Part shown: in pieces, positions 1-8,027 of the stretch
How the letters are laid out: each line of letters opens with the position of its first letter
Position numbering within the stretch: the first letter of the stretch is position 1
Assembly (NCBI RefSeq): GCF_900188345.1
Contig: NZ_FZOD01000075.1
Span: forward strand, 1-45,586
DNA from: Streptosporangium subroseum
Lineage (GTDB): Bacteria > Actinomycetota > Actinomycetes > Streptosporangiales > Streptosporangiaceae
Direction: 5' to 3'
Length of the DNA stretch: 45,586 nt
Program-made: the position numbers and the translations under genes
The notes under the pieces: model-generated
Database searches by the model: none
What the model saw: only the letters and a program-made list of their open reading frames with translations
What the model was told of the DNA's origin: nothing

Positions 1-410
1 TCGACTACCGAGACCAGCTCTGGCCCGATCTCCGGGAGGCCGAGGAGATCCTCAGCGTGCTGGCCTGCTCGGCCGACATATTGTTCGTCCGGCAGAGCGA
101 GCTGGACCTGGTCAAGCCGGCGCTCAACGGCGACCGGGAGGTCATCGTGATGCGCGGTGCCCGAGGGGCGAGCGTCCGGGTGGACGGCGTCCGCCACGAC
201 GCCGCCAGCCCCTCCACACCCGTGGTCGACCCCAACGGCTCCGGGGACGCCTTTGTCGCGGGCTATCTCAGCGCGCTGCTGGAGCACCTGCACCCGGCGG
301 ACAGGCTGCGCAGGGGCGGCCTGCTGGCGGCATTCGCGGCCTCCGGGCCCAGCGACTGGCAGGGCCTGCCCATGAGGGCGGAGCTGCCGCTGTTGGAGCT
401 CGAAGCCTAG
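1..410 (+). CDS. PfkB-family sugar kinase, C-terminal part
   Basis: This is the 3' part of a ribokinase/PfkB-type kinase; the 5' end lies outside the window and the reading frame is open from base 3. The visible first residues (DYRDQLWPD) resemble the substrate-side strand of 2-keto-3-deoxygluconate/fructokinase-type members. Near the end sits the PfkB signature DPNGSGDAFVAGYL, where the Asp of GSGD is the catalytic base that activates the sugar hydroxyl and the glycines form the anion hole for ATP phosphates. Known for the family: ATP-dependent phosphorylation of a sugar or nucleoside in the cytoplasm. The exact substrate cannot be told from this fragment. The last codons belong to a repeat that continues past the stop codon. 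Confidence 0.85.
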   Translation, partial: DYRDQLWPDLREAEEILSVLACSADILFVRQSELDLVKPALNGDREVIVMRGARGASVRVDGVRHDAASPSTPVVDPNGSGDAFVAGYLSALLEHLHPADRLRRGGLLAAFAASGPSDWQGLPMRAELPLLELEA

Positions 411-503
411 GGCTCCCCTGAGGGCCGAGCCGCCACTGCTGGACCTCGAAGCCCAGGGCTGTGAGGGCCGCCACCGCTGGACCTTGAGATCCAGGGCTCC
501 CCG
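374..503. repeat. Three imperfect ~43-46 bp direct repeats spanning a stop codon
   Basis: Units begin near 374, 420 and 463, each starting with GAGGGC and ending with a version of CTCGAAGCCYAGGGCT. The first unit is the last 12 codons and stop of the sugar kinase; the second and third lie downstream in non-coding DNA. This suggests tandem duplication of the gene's 3' end. The repeats fill the gap between the kinase and the convergent decarboxylase-like gene. Confidence 0.7.
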
Positions 504-504
504 G

Positions 505-1242
505 CTAGGGCTCCTTCGCCTCGCCGAGGGTCATGGAGAGGTGGGAGACCGTGCTGGTCATCAGGGCGCGCTTGGGCAGGCCGAGCTCGCTCAGCTCCTT
601 GGCGACGGAGTGGTTGCCCAGGCGGATCAGCGCGCCTCCGGGGCGCATGCGAACCCCGCGAGAGGATATCGACCAGGGAATGCGGCGGGTGACGCCGTCC
701 TGATGGCTGTAGGCGTCAAGGACGGACGCCATGCCGTTGCCGGGCACCGGGGTGCCGGGTTTGATCAGCAGGTCCAGCACCAGCCGGCCGTCCTTGCGGA
801 CGATGCACCGTTTGTAGGGCGACGACAGGCGCAGGTCGATGTCGGCGAGCTCCTTGGGCAGGCCCCAGATCGTACGGCCCGCCTCCAGGGTGAAGCCCTG
901 GTCGACCGGGAGCCAGTGGATGAACGCTCCGGCGCCGAGCCTGTGCAGCTCCCACAGGCTCGCGCGCAGGCCCCTGCGGGGCGCCGGATCAGCGCCGGGC
1001 GGCCGGATCAGGAAGGCGACGCCGAACTCGTGGTAGGAGCCCAGGTCGCCGTCGGTGTAGTCGGCGAACACCAGCGTGCACAGGGCCTTGCCGGGCAGCA
1101 CCTCGGCGGCGTCCAGCCTCGAATAGGCGATCACGGCCCGTGCCGCGTCGGCCCGGACCAGATAGGAGGCACTGCAGACCGCGGCGTCCCTGATGCGCAC
1201 CGGCATAGCGATCTCGCGCCCCTGGATCAGATGGCGTGCCAT
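505..1242 (-). CDS. Acetoacetate decarboxylase-like family protein
   Basis: About 245 residues, close to the usual length of the acetoacetate decarboxylase (ADC) family. The core motif PVDQGFTLEAGR followed by IWGLPKELA (residues ~112-133) matches the family's active-site region, with Lys130 in the place of the Schiff-base lysine. Known activity of the family is decarboxylation of a beta-keto acid through a lysine imine, but many ADC-like proteins have other or unknown substrates, so acetoacetate is not assured. The ATG at 1242 is preferred: GGAGA lies just before it. A GTG at 1272 in the same frame would add ten residues and has no clear ribosome site. It is the last gene of a minus-strand series, 78 bp behind the GT4 gene; its link to glycan genes is unclear. 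Confidence 0.8.
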   Translation of the reverse strand: MARHLIQGREIAMPVRIRDAAVCSASYLVRADAARAVIAYSRLDAAEVLPGKALCTLVFADYTDGDLGSYHEFGVAFLIRPPGADPAPRRGLRASLWELHRLGAGAFIHWLPVDQGFTLEAGRTIWGLPKELADIDLRLSSPYKRCIVRKDGRLVLDLLIKPGTPVPGNGMASVLDAYSHQDGVTRRIPWSISSRGVRMRPGGALIRLGNHSVAKELSELGLPKRALMTSTVSHLSMTLGEAKEP

Positions 1243-1320
1243 GTCTCCAGTACACCAATCTCCGGTCTCCACGTCACTGGTGCGGAAGTAATCCTTCCCG
1301 GACGAAGCGGGCAGGAGGGG

Positions 1321-2442
1321 TCAGACCACCAGGGCGCGACGGTGGGCGCGCGCGGGGGCGGCGCTCGCCGTCGCCCACTCCTCCAGTCGCCCGACGAACG
1401 CGCCCGAGTGGTCAGGCCAGTTGTAGTGGGACAGGGCTTCCGCGTAGCCGCGGGCCCCCATCGCCGAGGCCTCCTCGGGGTCGTCCCGCAGCGCCAGTAC
1501 GGCCTGCAGCGTCGCGTCCACGTCCCCGAAGGGTACGACGGTCCCGCAGCGGGCCCGGTCGATCATCGAGGCGGCCGTGGGGAGAGGCGTGGTGATCACG
1601 GGGATCCCCCTGGCCATGTATTCGATGACCTTGGTCGGCATCGACTGCCGGTAGTTGGGCACGTCATGCAGAAGCGACAGTCCGGCGATCGCCTTCTCGG
1701 CCATCCGCAGCGCGTGCTTGTTGGGCACGTAGCCGTACCAGTCGAGCAGGCCCTCCCGCTGCGCGTCCCTCAGCAGCGGCCGGATCTCGGCGTCGGCGGC
1801 GCCGATCAGGTCCAGCCTGATCCCGTACGGGACGAGCCGCCTGGCCAGCTCGATCAGCTCGATCGCCCCCCTGGCCTGGGAGAGGTGGCCCACGTAGACC
1901 ACCCGGTTCTGGCCGGACGGCGAAGGCAGCCGAGGGGGCACGTAGGTGGTGTTGAGCACGATCGGATGGGTCTGGGCGAATCGCTCCTGGTAGGCCTCCT
2001 CGGCCAGGATCAGGTGCAGGCGGCGCTCCGCGCGGGCCTCGATCCGGCGGACCAGCGACGGCAGGATCCGCCGGAGGTACTCGGGGAGGTACGGCTTGGC
2101 CTCCAGCGCGGCGGCCGTGTCCTCGTGCACGTCCCACACCGTGGCGGGACGGCGCCTGGGGAGCCGGAACAGCAGCTCGATGTCATGGACGATCAGCAGG
2201 TCGGCACCCTCCACCCCGCGCTTGAGAGCCTTGCGGGCGGCCTTCAGCGCGCGCCGGCGGCGACGTCCGACCGCACGGGGAACGTCGATCGGCCGGATCC
2301 GGGGATCGGGCGTGACGTTGCAGTCGGTGAAGGGCGCTACATAGGTGATCTCGTGTCCCGCCTCGAGGAGCGACCGGATCTGCCGATGCATGATCCGGGC
2401 GTCTTCGGGGTGATGGACAATTGTGCCGACACATACCCGCAT
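1321..2442 (-). CDS. GT4-type glycosyltransferase
   Basis: A 373-residue two-Rossmann (GT-B) glycosyltransferase. The N-terminal half (MRVCVGTIVHHPEDARI...) is the acceptor domain; the C-terminal half has the donor-binding pattern with VVYVGHLSQARG near residue 200 and YRQSMPTKVIEYMARGIPVI near 280, where the Glu of KVIEYMA is the typical nucleotide-sugar contact. The family transfers a sugar from a nucleotide donor, retaining configuration, in the cytoplasm. Donor and acceptor cannot be predicted. It starts 49 bp after the acyltransferase stop codon and is probably co-transcribed with it. The AT-rich stretch TAATTAACGCAAC upstream could also carry its own promoter. Confidence 0.88.
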   Translation of the reverse strand: MRVCVGTIVHHPEDARIMHRQIRSLLEAGHEITYVAPFTDCNVTPDPRIRPIDVPRAVGRRRRRALKAARKALKRGVEGADLLIVHDIELLFRLPRRRPATVWDVHEDTAAALEAKPYLPEYLRRILPSLVRRIEARAERRLHLILAEEAYQERFAQTHPIVLNTTYVPPRLPSPSGQNRVVYVGHLSQARGAIELIELARRLVPYGIRLDLIGAADAEIRPLLRDAQREGLLDWYGYVPNKHALRMAEKAIAGLSLLHDVPNYRQSMPTKVIEYMARGIPVITTPLPTAASMIDRARCGTVVPFGDVDATLQAVLALRDDPEEASAMGARGYAEALSHYNWPDHSGAFVGRLEEWATASAAPARAHRRALVV

Positions 2443-2491
2443 ACACCGATGCTGCGCGTCTCTTCCGTCATCACCGGATGTGTTGCGTTAA

Positions 2492-4327
2492 TTACCGGGT
2501 AACTGAGGCTGAACTCTCCCTGGCGGCGGGCTCGTCCGGCGGCTTGGGAACGGCCTCCGCCGACGCCGACGGCCGGCGGTAGAGCCAGACCAGGCGGGGT
2601 TCGAGCAGCCACTTGAAGAGCGTGCGGGTCTCCGGCAGGCACAGGACGATGACCAGGGCCAGCGCGCTCGACGCGATCGCCATCACGCCCAGCGGGCCGT
2701 GCAGCCAGGGGAAGCTCAGCCAGTGCTGGTCCTTGGCGATGAGCACGATGACGCCGTGGAGCAGATAGGCGTAGAGCGTTCGGGTGCCGAGGTCGGAGAA
2801 CCAGGTCTCCCTCCGGGGAATCACCGCGAGCACGGCGAACGTCATGATCATCCCCGCGACCAGCATGGCGCCGCGTACGCCGAGACCCATCCACCAGGAC
2901 ATGTCCATGCCCTTGAAGCTGTAGCGGTAGTAGACCGGGGCGAGCTTGACGTGAGGGGCGATGAAGATCGCCACCCCCGCCGCCCCGACGAGGACGACCC
3001 CGCCCAGGATCCTGACCCAGATCGGCTTGAGCAGGTCGAAGTGCTCCGGCCTGAGCAGCAGGCCGAGCACGTAGAACGGGAGCAGGCCGAAGAAGCGGTC
3101 GATGCTGAAGTCGCCGCCGATCTCCGAGAAGCCCGCCATCATGTAGATGATCACCGCGATCAGCAGCGGCTGCCGCATCCGGGTCCAGATGGGCGTGGAG
3201 ATCCGCCAGAGGACCAGGGCCAGCAGATACCAGTTCAGCCAGGCCGGGTCGATGATCGTCAGGGTCCACTTCTGACCCAGTCCGTAGCGGAGCAGCGCGT
3301 AGCCGATCTCGACGACCGCGTACGGGATCAGCAGGGTGTCGACCAGTTTGTTGATCTTGGCGTTGGAGTTCCAGAAGTTGCGGCCGAGGTAGCCGCTGAC
3401 CAGCACGAACGCCGGCATGTGGAACATGTAGATGAAGATGTACGCCGACTTCGCCGAGTGCGCGCTCAGGGTGGGCACCAGCGAGTGCCCGGTCGCGACC
3501 AGGGCGATCAGCACGAACTTCACGTTGTCGAGATACGGGTCGCGCTTCTTCTTGACCGGGGGAGCGGGGGGCTCCTCTGCCTGCTCCCGCTCGCGCTCGG
3601 CCCGCCACTCCCGCATCGCCTCGCGCTCGGGGTCGGAGGACCGGCTCCAGAACGAGGGCTCGGCGCTCTGCCGGCCGCTGCTCTCCCAGTAGGAGAAGGG
3701 CCGGTCCGCCGGGGCCGGCGGCGCCTCCAGGGGAGGCAGCAGGGCCTCCCGGGGCTGCGGGAGCGGACGGCGGGACGGCGGCGCCTCGGGGGAGACGCGA
3801 GGCGAGGGGGGCGCGCCCTCCGGGGCGCCTTCCTCGCGCCACGGGGACTCCCGCCGGTTCGGCCCGGTCGACTCGGGAGCCCACGCGGTTTCGTGGGTGC
3901 CCTGGGAGTCTCGCGATTCCGGGGGTTCCCGCCACGCCAGGGGCTCCAGGGGTGCGGAGGCGCGGAGCGGATCCGGGGAGCCGTAGGGGCGGCCCCGCTG
4001 GGGCTCGTGCGCCTGGTCCTGCCGCGGTTCGCGGGAGCCGTCCGGCGCGTCCGGCGGCTCCTGGTAGGCGGGGTAGCCCCACGCGGTGACCTCGCCGGGG
4101 TCCTCTTCCTCCGGCGCGTGCCCGCGCTCCTGCCGCCCGGAGGCGTACGGCTGGGCCGGTGGCTCCGGCCAGGAGGGCTGGGACGCCGGAGGCCGCCACG
4201 AGCGCTCAGGCGTCGGCTGCGGGGCGGGGGTCCGGCCCTGCCCGCCGGTCGGCCTACCGGTGTCGGCGTCGGGGACGCCGTCGTCCTGAGGGGCCGGTGT
4301 CGGGAAAGAAGGGCGGATGTCACTCAC
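2492..4327 (-). CDS. Acyltransferase-3 family membrane protein with long disordered N-terminus
   Basis: Residues ~265-580 form a polytopic acyltransferase-3 domain: YLDNVKFVLIALVATGHSL contains the conserved His (residue 281) used by this family to move an acyl group across the membrane onto an extracytoplasmic sugar or lipid. About ten hydrophobic segments follow. The first ~262 residues are Pro/Glu/Arg-rich, without predicted structure, and end in a charged stretch (EREAMREWRAERERE) just before the first membrane helix; this tail is much longer than in typical family members. The start is a GTG with no good ribosome site, so a later start is possible. Neighbouring glycosyltransferases and LCP ligase suggest acylation of a surface glycan (inference). 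Confidence 0.85.
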   Translation of the reverse strand: MSDIRPSFPTPAPQDDGVPDADTGRPTGGQGRTPAPQPTPERSWRPPASQPSWPEPPAQPYASGRQERGHAPEEEDPGEVTAWGYPAYQEPPDAPDGSREPRQDQAHEPQRGRPYGSPDPLRASAPLEPLAWREPPESRDSQGTHETAWAPESTGPNRRESPWREEGAPEGAPPSPRVSPEAPPSRRPLPQPREALLPPLEAPPAPADRPFSYWESSGRQSAEPSFWSRSSDPEREAMREWRAEREREQAEEPPAPPVKKKRDPYLDNVKFVLIALVATGHSLVPTLSAHSAKSAYIFIYMFHMPAFVLVSGYLGRNFWNSNAKINKLVDTLLIPYAVVEIGYALLRYGLGQKWTLTIIDPAWLNWYLLALVLWRISTPIWTRMRQPLLIAVIIYMMAGFSEIGGDFSIDRFFGLLPFYVLGLLLRPEHFDLLKPIWVRILGGVVLVGAAGVAIFIAPHVKLAPVYYRYSFKGMDMSWWMGLGVRGAMLVAGMIMTFAVLAVIPRRETWFSDLGTRTLYAYLLHGVIVLIAKDQHWLSFPWLHGPLGVMAIASSALALVIVLCLPETRTLFKWLLEPRLVWLYRRPSASAEAVPKPPDEPAARESSASVTR

Positions 4328-4776
4328 GGGGGAAACGCTCAGCCATCTGTCGGAGACCGGGAAGGAGTCGGCACGCTAGCGCGAAGGCGGCGGGGCATGG
4401 GGGCGAGTATGGGCTCGCCTCGCCGACCTGACCACCCTAAACCGATGATGAGCTCTCTGTCGCACGAGTACGCCGAGTTTCAAGGGGTTCTCGGTGAATC
4501 GTGACTGTCGGGAACCTGTCGAAGTCATGTCGCGGGTCGCCGACCTGCGAGGGAGCCGAGGGGGTCACCGCGCCGGCCGTGAGCCGGTGAGGGGGGCATG
4601 TCGCCGGTCGTCGGCTGAGGCGGGAGAACGAACGCCGGGCAGGCACCGTGGAGCCGTTCGTGAGTCGGCGCGGATGCCATGGAGCCGTTCGTGAGCCGGG
4701 GCGCCGGGATCGGACGGCGAGGTTCGCCGCCTGATCCCGGCGCCCTCGCCGCTCGATCGGCCGTCGTCGCCAGGAC
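4328..4776. other. 449-bp intergenic region between acyltransferase and LCP genes
   Basis: No convincing gene. It holds a strong hairpin next to the LCP stop codon (listed separately) and a perfect 16-bp direct repeat, TGGAGCCGTTCGTGAG, at 4649-4664 and 4680-4695. Short open frames here lack coding character. The acyltransferase promoter must lie in its left part, but no clear -35/-10 pair is visible. Confidence 0.6.
4700..4744 (-). terminator. Strong hairpin after the LCP gene
   Basis: A 12-bp perfect outer stem (4700-4711 with 4733-4744, GGCGCCGGGATC and its complement) encloses a second perfect 6-bp stem (4715-4720 with 4724-4729). It lies 33 bases beyond the LCP stop codon in the direction of transcription. 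There is no clear T run, as is common in GC-rich actinobacteria. Confidence 0.6.
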
Positions 4777-6354
4777 CTACTGGCAGGGGTCGGTCTTGTT
4801 GTCGACGACCTGGTCCTTGAGAGAGTCCGGGATCTTGGTGGGGACCCGGACGCCCGGCCAGTCGGCGCCGATGACCAGCTGGAGGATCGGGCCGGTGGTG
4901 GGCGGCTTGGCGATCGGCGTGGGCGGCACGTAGGCCTCCGTGCTGATCGGCTTCACCTTGCCGGCGACCGGGGCGCGCTTCTCACCGGAGAGCCTGGCGG
5001 CCAGGGTGTCTCCGTAGGCGGGGCCCTCGGTGTCCTTCTTGGCATACCTGAGCGTGGTGGTGGGCACGTTGCCGGCCACCGGGCGGGCGTTGCCGACGTT
5101 GGTCACGACGAAGCCCTGGGCGGTCAGCTTGTCGGCCACCTCCTTGGCCCTGCCCGGCGTGTCGGTGCCGTTGAAGACCTGGACCCGGACCTGCTCGTTC
5201 TTGACGGTCGGCTTGGCGGGCCCGGTGGGGGCGGCGGTGGGGAGCACCTCGGTGTCGCTGCGGATCGCCTCGAACAGCTCGTTCGCGGCGGGCTGCCTCC
5301 AGACGACCCGGTTCTTGTCGTCGGGGTCCGCGCCCCACGGGACGGTGATGAACTTGACGCCGCTCGCGGTCAGCGCCTTGGCGCTCTGCGCGATCTTGAC
5401 CAGGGTCTGGGTGTCGTTGGCCAGCGCCTTGTCCATCCGGACCGACTTCGAGGCGGCCCCGATGAAGGAGAAGAGCTTGCCGGGGTCGGTGAGCAGCGCG
5501 CTGCTGGTCGCCTTGTCCACCACCTTGCTGAGGAAGACCTGCTGGCGCTTGATCCGCTGGATGTCGCTGCCGTCGCCGTAGTCGCGCAGCCGTACGTATC
5601 CCAGGGCCTCCTCGCCCTTGAGGTTGTGCCAGCCGGCGGAGAGGGTGAGCTTGGCCTTCTTGCTGTTCACCGGCTCCTTCAGGCAGATCCGGACGCCGTC
5701 GAGGGCGTCCACGATGTTCTTGAAGCCGGTGAAGTCGACCTCGACGAAGTGGTCGATGGGGATCTGGGTGAGGGACTCGAGCGTGTCGATCGTGCAGGTG
5801 ATGCCGCCCTCGTTGTAGGCGGCGTTGATCATCTCGTGCCTCGCGGCGACCGGGGCGCCGGCCTCGCTCTTGCACGCGGGCATGTCCACCACGGAGTCGC
5901 GGGGGAAGCTGATGAGCGTCGCCTTGTCGCGGTTCGGCGAGATGTGCATGAGGATGATCGTGTCGGTTCGCTTGCCCGCGTTGAGCATCTTCTGGCCGTA
6001 CTGCAGGTTGTCGCCCTCGCGGGTGTCGGAGCCGACCAGCAGCACGTTGATGGCCCCGGTCTCGTTCACCGGGCGGTTCGCGCTGAGCTTGCCGCTGAGG
6101 TCGATCGTGTTGAAGCCGGCGAGGGTGTTCCGGTAGAGCGTGTAGCCGCCGAGGGTGCCGAGCACCATGACGCCGGTCACCGCGATGCTGACCCAGCCGC
6201 CCACGCCCAGCCCGCTCTTGCGGCCCTGCGGCGGCGCACCGTTCGGAGGGAGATTCTCCGGAGGCGGTCCTCCGTCATCGCCCGCACGCCGGGAAGCCCG
6301 GCGGCCCGGTTCGGCCCCGCGGTCCTTTGCTCCGGCATGCCGGTGGTCGCTCAT
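4777..6354 (-). CDS. LytR-CpsA-Psr (LCP) family cell-wall glycopolymer ligase
   Basis: A 525-residue type II membrane protein. A polar cytoplasmic N-terminus (1-50) is followed by one membrane helix (~52-74). The LCP domain (~100-280) shows NVLLVGSDTREGDN, RTDTIILMHISPN, ISFPRDSVVDMP and the C-terminal arginine-rich block YVRLRDYGDGSDIQRIKRQQ; these Asp/Arg residues bind metal and the polyprenyl pyrophosphate in known LCP structures. A LytR_C domain (~385-475, VRVQVFNGTDTPGRAKEVA) follows, as in mycobacterial Lcp1/CpsA. The family transfers glycopolymers from lipid carriers to peptidoglycan outside the membrane. AGGGGA six bases before the ATG supports the start. It is likely the ligase for the glycan built by the neighbouring genes. 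Confidence 0.95.
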   Translation of the reverse strand: MSDHRHAGAKDRGAEPGRRASRRAGDDGGPPPENLPPNGAPPQGRKSGLGVGGWVSIAVTGVMVLGTLGGYTLYRNTLAGFNTIDLSGKLSANRPVNETGAINVLLVGSDTREGDNLQYGQKMLNAGKRTDTIILMHISPNRDKATLISFPRDSVVDMPACKSEAGAPVAARHEMINAAYNEGGITCTIDTLESLTQIPIDHFVEVDFTGFKNIVDALDGVRICLKEPVNSKKAKLTLSAGWHNLKGEEALGYVRLRDYGDGSDIQRIKRQQVFLSKVVDKATSSALLTDPGKLFSFIGAASKSVRMDKALANDTQTLVKIAQSAKALTASGVKFITVPWGADPDDKNRVVWRQPAANELFEAIRSDTEVLPTAAPTGPAKPTVKNEQVRVQVFNGTDTPGRAKEVADKLTAQGFVVTNVGNARPVAGNVPTTTLRYAKKDTEGPAYGDTLAARLSGEKRAPVAGKVKPISTEAYVPPTPIAKPPTTGPILQLVIGADWPGVRVPTKIPDSLKDQVVDNKTDPCQ

Positions 6355-6511
6355 GCGATCCCCTCGCTTCGCGGCAACGTCCGGCGCTGTTCCAGGTCGT
6401 TCATCGCGCCCAAAGAGTAGGTCACGAGACGCGCGCCGACAGCTGCCATGACATGAATTTGCTCAAGACCGTCCCCTGACCGCCGCCATGCTGAACTGGC
6501 GGCCAGCATAC

Positions 6512-7912
6512 TCAAATACGGACATTTCTTGGAATATTACGGAAATTAGGTTTACCCGCAACCAAGGCCGCAGCCAGGCACGCGGCCGGCACGGCCGGCA
6601 GGACGTATCGATAGTCGAACTCCGCGACCGCAGGAGGCATCACCAGCAACACCACCGCCGTCGTCCACGGCAGCACCCACGCCGTGGACTCCGGGCGGAA
6701 CCGCCGGACGGCCGCGGCGATCGGCGGGATGAGCAGGATCACCAGCACCGCCGTTCCGGGTAGCCGAACGATGTCCTGATAGGTACGCATCCAGCCCGCG
6801 TAGGGTTCGACGATCCGGGTGGTGATCGGACCCCGCTCGTAGCGCCGGGCGGACTCGGCGCCTTCCGTGGCCGGGTAGCGGCCCGGCGGGGCAGGTGGTC
6901 TGTCCGGGAACTCGTAGTAGTCGTAGACCTCCTGGTCCGGATAGACCGGACGGCCCCAGGTGAACGACCGGACCAGCTCCGAGGCGACCGATCCCAGATA
7001 GTCCAGCGGCTGGCTCCGGATGGCCAGCGACGCGAACTGCCCGGCCATGGTGTCGGTCGTCCCGGTGAAGGTGATGCCGGGCAGCTTGACCAGCGGCGAG
7101 TCCTGGCTCCAGACGTACTCCTGCGCGGGAGGCCGTAGCGCGGGCGGCCGGGGGTCGCAGAGCACGGCCAGGTCCGGCGGCGGCTTCATCACCGCGCAGT
7201 CGGCGAAGGTCATCGTCTTGGAATAGAGGAAGACGCCGTTGGCTCCCACGATGCCGACCCGCTGATAGGTCGCGTAGAACCAGGCCCCGTATCCCAGGAT
7301 CGGCAGCGTCGCCGCGACCAGCATCACCCCGGCGGGCATCAGCACCCTGGCCGTGAACACCCGGCCCCGCTCCCGGTAGAGCATCCAGGCCGCGAAGAGC
7401 GCGATCATCGGCAGCCCGACGGTCCGGGTCAGGGTCGCCGCCGCGAGCAGCAGCCCGATCCCGCACGCCGTACGCCACCCGGCGGTCTGCCGCACGCCCA
7501 GGCAGACCGCCGACATGACCAGAACGGCGAACAGGGTGTCGGAGACCAGCAGGTGCTCCAGTTCGATCTGGTAGGCGTCCAGCAAGGGGGGAACGGACGC
7601 TCCCACCGCGGCCCAGCCGGGCGCGCCCAGCCGCCGGGCGGTGAGATAGACGAGCACGCCGACCAGCAGCCCCAGCAGGTGCTGGACCAGCGTGACAAAG
7701 GCGAAACTGTGAAACGGTTCGAGGAGCCGCAGGAACATCGAGTATCCGGCCGGGCGGACCAGGTCGGGGCGGGGCCTCAGCGCGGTGACGATGTAGGTGT
7801 AGGAGTCGGGAAACCAGAGCGCGGGCCGGTAACCGAGCATGGTGATCACCCGCAGGACGGCTCCGAGGCCCAGAACACCCAGGAAAAAACGGTGCCGCCG
7901 CACCCACCCCAC
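6512..7912 (-). CDS. GT-C-like polytopic membrane glycosyltransferase (putative)
   Basis: About 466 residues with roughly ten hydrophobic segments. After the first helix, the loop has FPDSYTYIV, the acidic first-loop position typical of GT-C enzymes that use polyprenyl-phosphate sugars (ArnT/PMT/mannosyltransferase type). A large hydrophilic loop (~235-375) is consistent with the extracytoplasmic domain. Function is therefore inferred to be transfer of a lipid-linked sugar outside the membrane. The GTG at 7912 follows GGTGGAG at good spacing and is preferred to the TTG one codon earlier. The gene is divergent from the other large GT-C-like gene, sharing a 115-bp promoter region. The C-terminal codons are markedly AT-richer than the rest. 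Confidence 0.7.
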   Translation of the reverse strand: MGWVRRHRFFLGVLGLGAVLRVITMLGYRPALWFPDSYTYIVTALRPRPDLVRPAGYSMFLRLLEPFHSFAFVTLVQHLLGLLVGVLVYLTARRLGAPGWAAVGASVPPLLDAYQIELEHLLVSDTLFAVLVMSAVCLGVRQTAGWRTACGIGLLLAAATLTRTVGLPMIALFAAWMLYRERGRVFTARVLMPAGVMLVAATLPILGYGAWFYATYQRVGIVGANGVFLYSKTMTFADCAVMKPPPDLAVLCDPRPPALRPPAQEYVWSQDSPLVKLPGITFTGTTDTMAGQFASLAIRSQPLDYLGSVASELVRSFTWGRPVYPDQEVYDYYEFPDRPPAPPGRYPATEGAESARRYERGPITTRIVEPYAGWMRTYQDIVRLPGTAVLVILLIPPIAAAVRRFRPESTAWVLPWTTAVVLLVMPPAVAEFDYRYVLPAVPAACLAAALVAGKPNFRNIPRNVRI

Positions 7913-8027
7913 CAATCTCCACCCCCTTCGAATGCTGCGCGTACGCTACCGGTTTTCGCCACGCCGCCGCGCAGCCGCATGCGTGTGCCACCGTCGCTTC
8001 GGCCTGCCACTACGCTCGGGGCACGCC

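Noticed and set aside
484..2502. Long plus-strand open frame (672 codons) over the decarboxylase-like and GT4 genes
   Set aside because: Composition is an Arg/Gly/Pro/Asp-rich shadow of the opposite strand; no family motif, and the minus-strand genes are well supported.
4494..4694. Short open frames in the intergenic region between the acyltransferase and LCP genes
   Set aside because: They overlap a direct repeat and lack ribosome sites and coding character.
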